From the NCBI GenBank assembly GCA_036378155.1, contig DASUXA010000100.1:1-43175 (forward strand): DNA of 43,175 nucleotides. Reading direction: 5' to 3'. A model generated the notes under the pieces. It was given only the letters and a program-made list of their open reading frames with translations. It ran no database searches and was not told where the DNA came from. Positions 16,394 to 24,165 of this stretch are shown here, one piece after another (position 1 is the stretch's first letter; each line of letters opens with the position of its first letter). The translations under genes were made by a program, and so were the position numbers. The DNA comes from DASUXA01 sp036378155 (GTDB taxonomy: Bacteria > Actinomycetota > Actinomycetes > Mycobacteriales > Micromonosporaceae).

Positions 16394-18118
16394 TTGGCCC
16401 CTTCGGCACGGACGACCAAGCACATCTTCGTCACGGGGGGCGTCGCCTCCTCGCTCGGCAAGGGGCTCACCGCCTCCAGTCTCGGCAACCTGCTCACCGC
16501 GCGCGGTCTGCGCGTGGTGATGCAGAAGCTCGACCCGTACCTCAACGTCGACCCGGGCACCATGAACCCGTTCCAGCACGGCGAGGTGTTCGTCACCGAG
16601 GACGGCGCGGAAACCGATCTCGACGTGGGCCACTACGAGCGGTTCCTCGACCGGGACCTGCACGCCAGCGCCAACGTCACCACCGGGCAGATCTACTCCG
16701 CGGTGATCGCCAAGGAACGGCGCGGCGAGTACCTGGGCGACACGGTCCAGGTCATCCCGCACGTCACGAACGAGATCAAGGCGCGGGTACGGGCGATGAG
16801 CGAGCCGGACGAGGACGGCCGCACACCGGACGTGGTGATCACCGAGGTGGGCGGTACCGTCGGCGACATCGAGTCGCTGCCGTTCCTGGAGGCGATCCGG
16901 CAGGTGCGCCACGACATCGGTCGCGACAACTGCTTCTTCCTGCACGTGTCGCTGGTGCCGTACCTGGCCCCGTCCGGCGAGTTGAAGACCAAGCCGACCC
17001 AGCATTCGGTCGCCGCGCTACGCAACATCGGTATCCAGCCGGACGCGCTGGTCTGCCGCTCCGACCGGGAGATCCCGGAGAAGCTGAAGGAGAAGCTCGC
17101 GCTGTACTGCGACGTGGACAGCGAGGCGGTGGTGTCCGCGCCCGACGCGCCGAGCATCTACGACATCCCGAAGGTGCTGCACCGCGAGGGGCTCGACGCG
17201 TACGTGGTGCGCCGGCTCAACCTGTCGTTCCGCGACGTGGACTGGACCCGCTGGGACGACCTGCTCGACCGGGTGCACCGTCCGACCCGTTCGGTGACGG
17301 TCGCGATCGTCGGCAAGTACGTCGACCTGCCCGACGCGTACCTGTCGGTCACCGAGGCGGTACGCGCCGCCGGGTTCGCCCACCGGGCGCGTGTCGACCT
17401 GCTGTGGGTACCGAGCGACGACTGCGTCAGCGCGTCCGGCGCGGCGAACGCGCTGTCCGGCGTCGACGGTGTGGTCATCCCCGGCGGCTTCGGGGTACGG
17501 GGGATCGAGGGGAAGATCGGCGCCGTCCGGTACGCCCGCGAGCAGGAGATCCCGGTGCTCGGGCTGTGCCTCGGTCTGCAGTGCATGGTCATCGAGGTCG
17601 CCCGGCACGTGGCGGGTCTGGAGGGCGCGAACTCCACCGAGTTCGACTCCGACGCCCGGCACCCGGTGATCGCCACGATGGCCGACCAGGAGGACATTGT
17701 CGCCGGTAAGGGCGAGATGGGCGGCACGATGCGGCTCGGGGCGTACCCGGCGGCGCTGACGCCCGGCTCGCTGGTGGCGCGGGCGTACGGTACGACCGAG
17801 GTGAGCGAGCGGCACCGGCACCGGTACGAGGTGAACAACGCCTACCGCGACGCGCTGGCCAAGGCGGGGCTGCGTTTCTCGGGTACCTCCCCGGACGGGC
17901 ACCTCGTCGAGTTCATCGAGTTGGATTCCGCCGCGCATCCGTTCTTCGTGGCGACCCAGGCGCATCCGGAGCTGAAGAGCCGTCCGACCCGGCCGCATCC
18001 GTTGTTCACCGCGTTCGTCGCCGCCGCGCTGGCGCGCGCGAGCGCCGACCAGTTGCCGATCGAGCTGGACGAGCCGGTCGGCGTCACCGGTACGCCCGCC
18101 CAGGCGGCGGCCCGGTGA
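16394..18118 (+). CDS. pyrG: CTP synthase
   Basis: This 574-residue enzyme makes CTP from UTP, ATP and glutamine. The N-terminal synthetase domain starts TKHIFVTGGVASSLGKGLTASSLG (P-loop); MNPFQHGEVFV and the GGTVGDIES metal/UTP segment follow. The glutaminase domain has GGFGVRG, nucleophile C392 in GLCLGLQ, and HPEL near the end. The start is TTG 16394, because GGGAGCAG is suitably placed before it and the product then begins LAPSARTTKHIF like relatives; open frame upstream includes the hairpin leader. A TTG start may limit expression. It overlaps the Nudix gene by 4 nt. Confidence 0.97.
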   Translation: MAPSARTTKHIFVTGGVASSLGKGLTASSLGNLLTARGLRVVMQKLDPYLNVDPGTMNPFQHGEVFVTEDGAETDLDVGHYERFLDRDLHASANVTTGQIYSAVIAKERRGEYLGDTVQVIPHVTNEIKARVRAMSEPDEDGRTPDVVITEVGGTVGDIESLPFLEAIRQVRHDIGRDNCFFLHVSLVPYLAPSGELKTKPTQHSVAALRNIGIQPDALVCRSDREIPEKLKEKLALYCDVDSEAVVSAPDAPSIYDIPKVLHREGLDAYVVRRLNLSFRDVDWTRWDDLLDRVHRPTRSVTVAIVGKYVDLPDAYLSVTEAVRAAGFAHRARVDLLWVPSDDCVSASGAANALSGVDGVVIPGGFGVRGIEGKIGAVRYAREQEIPVLGLCLGLQCMVIEVARHVAGLEGANSTEFDSDARHPVIATMADQEDIVAGKGEMGGTMRLGAYPAALTPGSLVARAYGTTEVSERHRHRYEVNNAYRDALAKAGLRFSGTSPDGHLVEFIELDSAAHPFFVATQAHPELKSRPTRPHPLFTAFVAAALARASADQLPIELDEPVGVTGTPAQAAAR

Positions 18119-18756
18119 CCGCCGACGAGACCGTGGCCGGCGCGACCGACCACGAGTTCCGGGTGCTCAGCCGTACCGAGCGGTTCCGCGGTCCGGTGTT
18201 CCGGCTGATCACCGACGAGGTGGCGATGCCGGGTGGGCGTACCGCCGCGCGGGACTACCTGGCGCACGTCGGCGCGGTCGGGGTGGTCGCACTGGACGAC
18301 GACGGTCGGGTGGTGTTGATCCGCCAGTACCGGCATCCGGTCGCCGCGCACCTGTGGGAGTTGCCGGCGGGGCTGTTCGACGTCGCGGGGGAACAGCCGT
18401 CCGCCACCGCCGCGCGTGAGCTGGCCGAGGAGGCCGACCTGACGGCGGGACGGTGGGATCTGCTGGCGGACATCCATCCGACACCGGGCGCGTCGGACGA
18501 GCTGATCCGGCTGTTCCTGGCTCGGGATCTGGCCCCGGTGCCGCACCACGAGCGGCACAACCGCAGCGACGAGGAGGCTGGGCTCACCGTGCGGATGGTC
18601 GATCTCGACGAGGCGGTGGGCATGGTGTTCACCGGCGAGATCACGAACGCGGCGTGCGTGGCGGGGCTGCTCGCCGCCGCCCGGGCGCGTGAGCTCGACT
18701 GGGCGCCGCTGCGACCCGCCGACACGCCGCTGGTGCGCACCGGTAGCGCGCGCTGA
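18115..18756 (+). CDS. Nudix hydrolase, ADP-ribose pyrophosphatase type
   Basis: This 213-residue enzyme has the Nudix box in the actinobacterial form GLFDVAGE...ARELAEEADL, with one extra residue in the first half and D replacing the usual G near the end. The N-terminal strand ARDYLAHVGAVGVVALDDDGRVVLIRQYRH is typical of ADP-ribose pyrophosphatases, and Rv1700, its positional equivalent, hydrolyses ADP-ribose. GTG 18115 overlaps the pyrG stop. In mycobacteria xerD follows; here it does not, so conserved synteny ends at this gene. Confidence 0.92.
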   Translation: MTADETVAGATDHEFRVLSRTERFRGPVFRLITDEVAMPGGRTAARDYLAHVGAVGVVALDDDGRVVLIRQYRHPVAAHLWELPAGLFDVAGEQPSATAARELAEEADLTAGRWDLLADIHPTPGASDELIRLFLARDLAPVPHHERHNRSDEEAGLTVRMVDLDEAVGMVFTGEITNAACVAGLLAAARARELDWAPLRPADTPLVRTGSAR

Positions 18757-18763
18757 GCGGGCG

Positions 18764-18780
18764 GCGCCGACCGGCGGCGC
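18764..18780 (+). terminator. possible terminator hairpin after Nudix gene
   Basis: GCGCCG-ACCGG-CGGCGC forms a perfect 6-bp stem 7 nt after the Nudix stop. No T-run follows, as is common in actinobacteria. The remaining gap to 18893 shows nothing else. Confidence 0.4.
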
Positions 18781-18893
18781 TGAGCGCGGACTCCCAAGTA
18801 GACGGTCGGCACGACTGGCGCCACGCCGAGCCCGACGGTCCGGGGTGACAAATCCCGCCGCATCATCGCGCCCGGCGTGGGTACCAGCGCGAC

Positions 18894-19448
18894 GTGGCTG
18901 TTCCAGGTGCCGACCCGTCGCGGCTGTCCCGACGCGTACCCGTCGCGCTGCTCGCGTTCGCGGGCTGCGCCGTGTCCACATACCTGGCGCTGTACCAGTA
19001 CCACGTGCTCGGCTCGGTGTGGGACCCGTTCTTCGGCGACGGCAGCAGCAAGGTGCTCACGTCGTCGTTGTCCCGCGCGTTGCCGATCTCGGACGCCACC
19101 CTGGGCGCGGTCGCGTACCTGTGGGAGGGCTGCGTCGAACTCGCCGGGCACCGGCACGAGCGGTGGCGTACCCAGCCGTGGCTGGTCCTGCTGGTCGGCG
19201 TGACCGCGCTGGGGCTGGCGGTGGTGTCCATCGCGCTGGTGACCAGCCAGCCGCTGCTCACCGGTACGTTCTGCACGCTGTGCCTGGTGTCGGCGGCGAT
19301 TTCGCTGACCGTACCGTGGCTGGTCGCCGAGGAGGTGCGGGCGGCCGTGTGGCACGTGCGGGCGCTGCACGCGCGCGGCGCCGGGTGGTACCCGTCGCTG
19401 CGCGGCTGGTCGGTGACGCGGTCGACGGGTCGTCACGCGCTGCGCTGA
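18894..19448 (+). CDS. VKOR-family membrane protein lacking loop cysteines
   Basis: This 184-residue protein has four hydrophobic segments (about 15-36, 65-84, 97-116, 122-145) and a CxxC motif, C127-T-L-C130, at the start of the last helix. That arrangement fits the vitamin K epoxide reductase family of DsbB-like quinone-linked disulfide oxidases. The first extracytoplasmic loop (VWDPFFGDGSSKVLTSS) has the conserved serine region but no cysteine pair; other cysteines are C25 and C80, in or near membrane helices. It may be the actinobacterial subfamily that does not shuttle disulfides through a loop pair. No DsbA-like partner is adjacent. GTG 18894 has no clear SD; the true start could differ slightly. 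Confidence 0.75.
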   Translation: MAVPGADPSRLSRRVPVALLAFAGCAVSTYLALYQYHVLGSVWDPFFGDGSSKVLTSSLSRALPISDATLGAVAYLWEGCVELAGHRHERWRTQPWLVLLVGVTALGLAVVSIALVTSQPLLTGTFCTLCLVSAAISLTVPWLVAEEVRAAVWHVRALHARGAGWYPSLRGWSVTRSTGRHALR

Positions 19449-19515
19449 CCGCACGGTCCGCGGCGGGCCGCGCGGCGCGGGGTTACCGCCCGAACCCTCG
19501 GGTACATGATCGTCC

Positions 19516-20265
19516 GTGGCGGAGCTGAGCTGGCTGGGTGTGGTCCGGCACGGGGAGAGCGTGGCGAACGTGGCCGCCGACGAGGCGGAAGCCGACGGCG
19601 CCGAGGTGGTCGACATCGCCGAGCGGGACGCCGACGTGGGGCTGTCGCCGTCCGGGCAGGCGCAGGCGGTCGCGTTCGGTCGGTGGCTCGCCGAGCTGCC
19701 CCCCGAGCGGGTGCCCGACTGGGTGGTGTCCTCCCCGTACCGTCGGGCTGAACAGACCGCGCGGATGGCGCTCGCGGAAGCCGGTCGCCGCACCGGGCGC
19801 CCCGCCGCGCCGATCGTGCTCGACGAGCGGCTACGCGACCGGGAACTCGGCGTGCTCGATTTGCTGACCAGGCACGGCGTGGCGACCCGGATGCCCGAGG
19901 AGGAGGCGCGCAGGCGGCGGCTGGGCAAGTTCTACTACCGCCCGCCGGGCGGCGAGTCGTGGGCGGATGTCGCGTTGCGGCTGCGCAGCTTCCTCGGCGA
20001 CCTGCGCCGGGACCGTCCGGACGCACGGGTGCTGCTGTTCGGTCACGAGGCGGTGGTGATGCTGCTGCGGTACCTCGTCGACGGGCTCACCGAGCCGGAC
20101 CTGCTCGCCACCGCCCGGAACACCACGCCGCACAACGCGTCGCTGACCAGTTGGGTGCGCGTCGACGGGGTGCTGCGCCCGGAGTACGTCAACCGGATCG
20201 ACCATCTGGAACAGGCGGGCGCCCCGGTGACCGCCCAGGGACCGGCGCGCCCGCAGCCCGTGTGA
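19516..20265 (+). CDS. histidine phosphatase (phosphoglycerate-mutase superfamily)
   Basis: This 249-residue protein has the catalytic RHGES motif with H12, the acid-donor region SSPYRRAEQTA, and the second histidine H177 in GHE. These are hallmarks of the histidine phosphatase superfamily, branch 1. An insertion between the first motif and SPSGQAQA (acidic, about 20 residues) is typical of a subgroup of unknown substrate, not of glycolytic dPGM. It is a single gene with 67 nt upstream and no obvious operon partner. GTG 19516 is used; GGTACATGAT directly upstream could be a leaderless -10 region. Confidence 0.88.
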   Translation: MAELSWLGVVRHGESVANVAADEAEADGAEVVDIAERDADVGLSPSGQAQAVAFGRWLAELPPERVPDWVVSSPYRRAEQTARMALAEAGRRTGRPAAPIVLDERLRDRELGVLDLLTRHGVATRMPEEEARRRRLGKFYYRPPGGESWADVALRLRSFLGDLRRDRPDARVLLFGHEAVVMLLRYLVDGLTEPDLLATARNTTPHNASLTSWVRVDGVLRPEYVNRIDHLEQAGAPVTAQGPARPQPV

Positions 20266-20288
20266 CGCCTCGCGCCCCGACCGGCGGC

Positions 20289-20416
20289 GACGCAACCCCG
20301 GCGCGGCGCGACTCGGGCGTGGCGCAACCCCGGCGTGGCGCGACTCGGGCGTGGCGTGATTCGCGCGTGGCGCGACTCGGGCGTGGCGCGACTCGGGCGT
20401 GGCGCGACTCGGACGC
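20289..20416 (+). repeat. eight-copy 16-bp tandem repeat array
   Basis: Eight consecutive 16-bp units run from 20289 to 20416. The commonest unit is GGCGCGACTCGGGCGT (20305, 20337, 20369 and 20385); variants are GGCGCAACCCCGGCGT, GGCGTGATTCGCGCGT and end units. The period is not a multiple of three, so this is not a coding repeat. It fills most of the 282-nt gap between the histidine phosphatase and the MFS gene. Confidence 0.92.
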
Positions 20417-20547
20417 GGCGCGGCGGAGCGCGGGGCATGCCGGCGACCGCCCGGCTCCGGTACGTTGTCCGGGTGCCGCCGCTGCGCGCGGTACCGGTGC
20501 CGCCCAGCCGGGCGGCACAGCGTTGTCGATTCCCCCAGGAGCCCCCG

Positions 20548-21726
20548 GTGCCGGAACCCAGGCTCGTGCGCGCCCGCGTCGCGGTGTCCGCGGTGTTCGC
20601 GGTACACGGCGCCGTCGGCGGCTGCTTCGCGACCCGGATCCCGTGGATCGCCGACCGGCTGCACCTCACCCCGGCGGCGCTCGGGTTGGCGCTGCTCGCC
20701 CCGGCGGTCGGGGCGATGGTCACCATGCCGCTCGCCGGACGCCTGGTGCACCGGTACCGCAGCCGTACCGTGCTGCGCGCGCTGATGGCGGCGTGGTGCG
20801 CCGCGCTCGCGCTGCCGGCGCTCGCGCCGAACCTCGCGCTGCTGTGGATCGCGCTGCTGGTGTACGGGGCGACCGCGGGCATGGCGGACGTGGCGATGAA
20901 CGCCGAGGGCGTGGTCGTCGAGCAGCGGTACGGTCGCTCGATCATGTCGGGGCTGCACGGCATGTGGAGCGTCGGCGCGCTGGTCGGCTCCGGAATCGGG
21001 GCGCTGTTCGCGCATGCCGGTACCGACGCCCGGCTGCACCTGGGGATCAGCGCCGCGGTGCTGCTGGCGCTGGGCTGGGTCGCCGGTACCGACCTGCTCG
21101 ACGTGCGGCTGCCCGGCACGGGAGCGCTCACGTTCGCGCTGCCCAGCCGGGGCGTCCTGCTGATCGGGCTGGTCGGGTTCTGTGCGGTGTTCGCCGAGTC
21201 GGCCAGCGCCGACTGGTGCGCGGTGTACCTGCGCGGCGTGACCGGCGCCGAACCCGGCACCGCCGCCGCCGGGTTCACCGCCTTCGCGTTCACCATGGCG
21301 GGCGGGCGGCTGGTCGGCGACCGGGTGATCCGCCGGCTCGGCGCGGTGGCGTCGGTACGTCTCGGCGGGCTGGTCGCCGCGGCCGGCGGCGTGCTGGTCG
21401 TGGCGGCGCAGACGGCGCCGTACGGGATCCTCGGTTTCGCTCTGCTCGGTCTGGGTGTCGCGGTCGTGGTGCCGTTGGCGTTCGCCGCCGCCGGTACCAC
21501 CGGCGTCAATCCCGGACAGGCGATCGCCGGGGTCGCCACCATCGCCTACGGGTCGGGGCTTGCCGCGCCCGCCACGATCGGCGGCATCGCCGACCTCACC
21601 TCGCTGCGGGTGTCGTTCACCGTGGTGAGCGCGTTGTGTCTGCTGGTCACGCTGGGCGCGGCGGTGGTACGCCCGGGGCGGAGCGTCGACGCGGACCTGC
21701 TGGAGGCGTCTCCGGGTCCGGTTTAG
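20548..21726 (+). CDS. MFS transporter (YbjJ-like)
   Basis: This 392-residue protein has 12 predicted membrane helices. The segment CFATRIPWIADRLHLTPAALGLALLAPAVGAM and the A-motif-like GRLVHRYRSR between TM2 and TM3 resemble the YbjJ branch of the major facilitator superfamily. NAEGVVVEQRYGRSIMSGLHGMWSVGALVG in TM5 is typical of this branch. The substrate is unknown. GTG 20548 is chosen because CAGGAG lies 6-11 nt upstream; the open frame extends back through the 16-bp repeats but that part is not protein-like. A hairpin follows the stop. Confidence 0.88.
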   Translation: MPEPRLVRARVAVSAVFAVHGAVGGCFATRIPWIADRLHLTPAALGLALLAPAVGAMVTMPLAGRLVHRYRSRTVLRALMAAWCAALALPALAPNLALLWIALLVYGATAGMADVAMNAEGVVVEQRYGRSIMSGLHGMWSVGALVGSGIGALFAHAGTDARLHLGISAAVLLALGWVAGTDLLDVRLPGTGALTFALPSRGVLLIGLVGFCAVFAESASADWCAVYLRGVTGAEPGTAAAGFTAFAFTMAGGRLVGDRVIRRLGAVASVRLGGLVAAAGGVLVVAAQTAPYGILGFALLGLGVAVVVPLAFAAAGTTGVNPGQAIAGVATIAYGSGLAAPATIGGIADLTSLRVSFTVVSALCLLVTLGAAVVRPGRSVDADLLEASPGPV

Positions 21727-21730
21727 CGCC

Positions 21731-21766
21731 GGCACGTCGGGGGCATCGAAGCCGTACCGACGTGCC
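21731..21766 (+). terminator. hairpin between MFS gene and iron-redox gene
   Basis: A perfect 10-bp inverted repeat (GGCACGTCGG 21731-21740, CCGACGTGCC 21757-21766) starts 5 nt after the MFS stop and ends just before the GGGAGGGG ribosome-binding site of the next gene. It could be a terminator, or an attenuator for the downstream gene. Confidence 0.5.
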
Positions 21767-21778
21767 AGGGAGGGGCGG

Positions 21779-22789
21779 ATGAGACTGCCGCGCCCACGCG
21801 GACCCCGGTCCGCCGCGCTGCTGGACGCGCTCGCCCGCCCCGTCGAGGGGCGCGCCGACCGTTTCGGTACCGTCGCGTCCGGCGGGTGGCGGGTCGACGA
21901 CCCGCTGCGCGACGACGACCTGCAGGTGTTCCTGTACGTCTGCTACGAGTTGCACCTGCGCGGCTGGGACGGCGTCGACGAGCGCTGGGAATGGCATCCG
22001 GGGCTGCTCGCCGCACGCGCCGAAGCCGAGGCGGTCTTCGAGGACGCGGTACGCGCCCTGGTCGGGCCGCTGCCCACGGTAGCGCCGGGCGACCTGCCCC
22101 GCGCGCTCGCCGACCTGGTCGCCGCGGACGACGGTCCCGAGTTGGCGAAGTACCTCGACCGGCGCGCGAGCGCCGAGGAGTTCGCCGAGTTCGTCGCGTG
22201 CCGGTCCGTGTACCACCTGCGCGAGGCGGATCCGCACACGTTCGGCATCCCCCGGCTCGCCGGGCGCGCCAAGGCGGCGCTGGTGGAGATCCAGATCGAC
22301 GAGTACGGCTCGGGACAGCCGGAGCGGATGCACGCCGAGCTGTTCCGTACCACCATGCGCGAGTTGCGTCTCGACACCCGGGACGGCGCCTATCTGGACT
22401 GGGTACCGGCGGTGACGTTGGCGAGCAACAACCTGATGTCGCTGTTCGGGCTGCACCGCCGGCTGCGCGGCGCGCTGCTCGGGCATCTGGCGGCGTTCGA
22501 GATGACCTCGTCGCTGCCGAACCGCCGGTACGGCAACGGGCTGCGTCGCCTCGGGTACGGACCGGTCGCCACCACGTTCTTCGACGAGCATGTGGAAGCC
22601 GACGCGGTACACGAGCAGATCGCCGCGCACGACCTGTGCGGCGCGTTCGCCGCCGACGAGCCCGACCGGGTCGGCGAGGTGCTGTTCGGGGCGGCGGCGT
22701 GCCTCGCCGTGGACCGGCTGGTCGCCGGTCACCTGCTGAACGCGTGGGCGAGGCGGCGGCAGCCGGCGCCCGCGCCGGTACCGGTGTGA
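21779..22789 (+). CDS. iron-containing redox enzyme family protein (haem-oxygenase-like fold)
   Basis: This 336-residue, all-helical protein matches the actinobacterial 'iron-containing redox enzyme' family, now placed among haem-oxygenase-like di-iron oxidases (HDO). Candidate ligand helices are VEIQIDEYGSGQPERMHAELF (E, E, H), HLAAFEMTSSLPNRRYGNGLRRLG and TFFDEHVEADAVHEQIAAHDL (D/E, H, E, H), in the HDO order. HDO enzymes use O2 at a non-haem di-iron site on amino-acid, fatty-acid or natural-product substrates. A strong RBS (AGGGAGGGG) precedes ATG 21779. The stop overlaps the glycosyltransferase start by 4 nt. The substrate is unknown. Confidence 0.82.
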   Translation: MRLPRPRGPRSAALLDALARPVEGRADRFGTVASGGWRVDDPLRDDDLQVFLYVCYELHLRGWDGVDERWEWHPGLLAARAEAEAVFEDAVRALVGPLPTVAPGDLPRALADLVAADDGPELAKYLDRRASAEEFAEFVACRSVYHLREADPHTFGIPRLAGRAKAALVEIQIDEYGSGQPERMHAELFRTTMRELRLDTRDGAYLDWVPAVTLASNNLMSLFGLHRRLRGALLGHLAAFEMTSSLPNRRYGNGLRRLGYGPVATTFFDEHVEADAVHEQIAAHDLCGAFAADEPDRVGEVLFGAAACLAVDRLVAGHLLNAWARRRQPAPAPVPV

Positions 22790-23787
22790 CCGGTGACCGC
22801 ACCTCGGGCGGGCGGCTCGACGTCGAGTACGTCCTGCCGCTGCGCCGGTCCGACGCGGACGGCGACGACCTCGCCGAACTCACCGGGTACCTGGGTGCGC
22901 TGGGTCGCTGGGTGGACGTGACCGTCGTGGACGGCTCGCCCGGCCCGGTGTACCGGCGGCACGCCGACGCCTGGTCGGGGCTGGTCCGGCAGGTGCCGCC
23001 CGACCCGGATCTGCGGTACCGCAACGGCAAGGTCAACGGGGTGCTCACCGGGGTGCGCGCCGCGCGGCACGAGCGTGTGGTGATCGCCGACGACGACGTG
23101 CGGTACCGGCGGGACGAACTGGTCGCCGTCGCCGCCCTGCTGGACGACGTCGACCTGGTCCGACCGCAGAACTACTTCGCGCCGACGCCCTGGCACGCCC
23201 GCTGGGACACCGCCCGTACGCTGCTCAACCGCTGCCTGGGCGGCGACTACCCGGGTACCTTCGGGCTGCGTCGCGGCACGCTGCTCGCCGCCGGCGGGTA
23301 CGACGGCGACGTGCTGTTCGAAAACCTGGAGTTGATCCGCACCGTGCGGGCGGTCGGCGGTACCGAGGCGCGACCGCTCGACCTGTACGTGCGTCGTCTC
23401 GCCCCCGATCCGGCGCGGTTCTTCGGGCAGCGGGTCCGTCAGGCGTACGACGACTTCGCCCAGCCGGTCCGGGCAGCCGTGTTCCTGGCGGTGCTGCCCG
23501 GCGTGCTCGCGCTGCTCGCCGCGCGGCGACGGAAGGCTGTGGTCGTACCGTTCGCAGCGAGTGTCGCCCTGGCCGAGGTCGGGCGTCGCCGCGGCGGCGG
23601 GGCGCGCGTGTTCCCGGCGACGTCGTCGCTGCTCGCCCCGGCATGGGTGGGGGAGCGGGCGGTCTGCATCTGGCTGGCGCTCGGCCGGCGGCTGCTGCGC
23701 GGCGGGGTGCGGTACTCGGGGCGCCGGCTGCGCCTCGCCGCGCACCGGCAGGCGTACCTGCGCGGGCGGCTGCGTCCGGCGCGGTGA
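22786..23787 (+). CDS. GT2-family glycosyltransferase
   Basis: This 333-residue protein has a GT-A fold: N-terminal strand LDVEYVLPLRR, VTVVDGS, RYRNGKVNGVLTG, then the metal-binding acidic motif ADDDV. A C-terminal hydrophobic stretch (about 225-245; AAVFLAVLPGVLALLAARR) may anchor it in the membrane, and the last 50 residues are strongly basic. It could act on a membrane acceptor. GTG 22786 overlaps the iron-redox gene stop, so the two are co-translated, and the CDGSH gene converges 15 nt downstream. Donor and acceptor are not identifiable. Confidence 0.83.
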   Translation: MTGDRTSGGRLDVEYVLPLRRSDADGDDLAELTGYLGALGRWVDVTVVDGSPGPVYRRHADAWSGLVRQVPPDPDLRYRNGKVNGVLTGVRAARHERVVIADDDVRYRRDELVAVAALLDDVDLVRPQNYFAPTPWHARWDTARTLLNRCLGGDYPGTFGLRRGTLLAAGGYDGDVLFENLELIRTVRAVGGTEARPLDLYVRRLAPDPARFFGQRVRQAYDDFAQPVRAAVFLAVLPGVLALLAARRRKAVVVPFAASVALAEVGRRRGGGARVFPATSSLLAPAWVGERAVCIWLALGRRLLRGGVRYSGRRLRLAAHRQAYLRGRLRPAR

Positions 23788-23802
23788 CGCTCGCAGGCGG
23801 GG

Positions 23803-24021
23803 TCAGGTGCGGGTTCGCGGGGATTCGGGTCCGCTCGGCGCCCGGAACCCGATGACCTTGTGGCTGCCGTCGCAGAACGGTCGGATCGCCGACCGCCCGC
23901 AGCGGCACAGGGCGACGGTACCGCGACCGGGGTCGATGACCTCCCCGTCCTCGGTGACCAGCGTGAAGTCGCCCCGGATGAGCAGCGGGCCGTCTTCGTA
24001 CGGCGTCACACGAGCGGTCAT
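23803..24021 (-). CDS. CDGSH iron-sulfur protein
   Basis: This 72-residue protein binds a 3Cys-1His [2Fe-2S] cluster. Ligands are C39, C41, C50 and H54 in CRC...FCDGSH. Such proteins (mitoNEET-like) are pH-labile electron or cluster carriers. ATG 24021 gives the conserved MTARVTPYEDGPLLIRGDF start; an upstream in-frame GTG at 24042 is less likely. It converges on the GT2/iron-redox pair; small CDGSH genes often neighbour iron-redox-enzyme genes in actinomycetes, suggesting that it could deliver electrons to that oxidase. Confidence 0.9.
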   Translation of the reverse strand: MTARVTPYEDGPLLIRGDFTLVTEDGEVIDPGRGTVALCRCGRSAIRPFCDGSHKVIGFRAPSGPESPRTRT

Positions 24022-24082
24022 GACAGCCTGTCTGCCCGGCACGTGTCCAGCCGAAACCCTCGCGGTACCGGCGGTGGGAACA

Positions 24083-24120
24083 CCACTGGGGCGTCCGCCG
24101 TGCGGCGGACGCCCCAGTGG
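24083..24120 (-). terminator. terminator of rpf gene
   Basis: A perfect 17-bp stem (24083-24099 with 24104-24120) has a 4-nt loop GTGC and lies 46 nt past the Rpf stop on the minus strand. It is a very stable hairpin and isolates Rpf from the CDGSH gene on the same strand. Confidence 0.85.
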
Positions 24121-24165
24121 TTCGCGGGACCGGCCCGGGGGGTCGACCGGTCACCCGGGAAAGTG

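Noticed and set aside
18757..18893. xerD or another gene after the Nudix gene, as in mycobacteria
   Set aside because: The 137-nt gap has only a small hairpin and no protein-like frame.
20289..20416. CRISPR array
   Set aside because: The 16-bp units are directly adjacent with no spacers and no cas genes are nearby.
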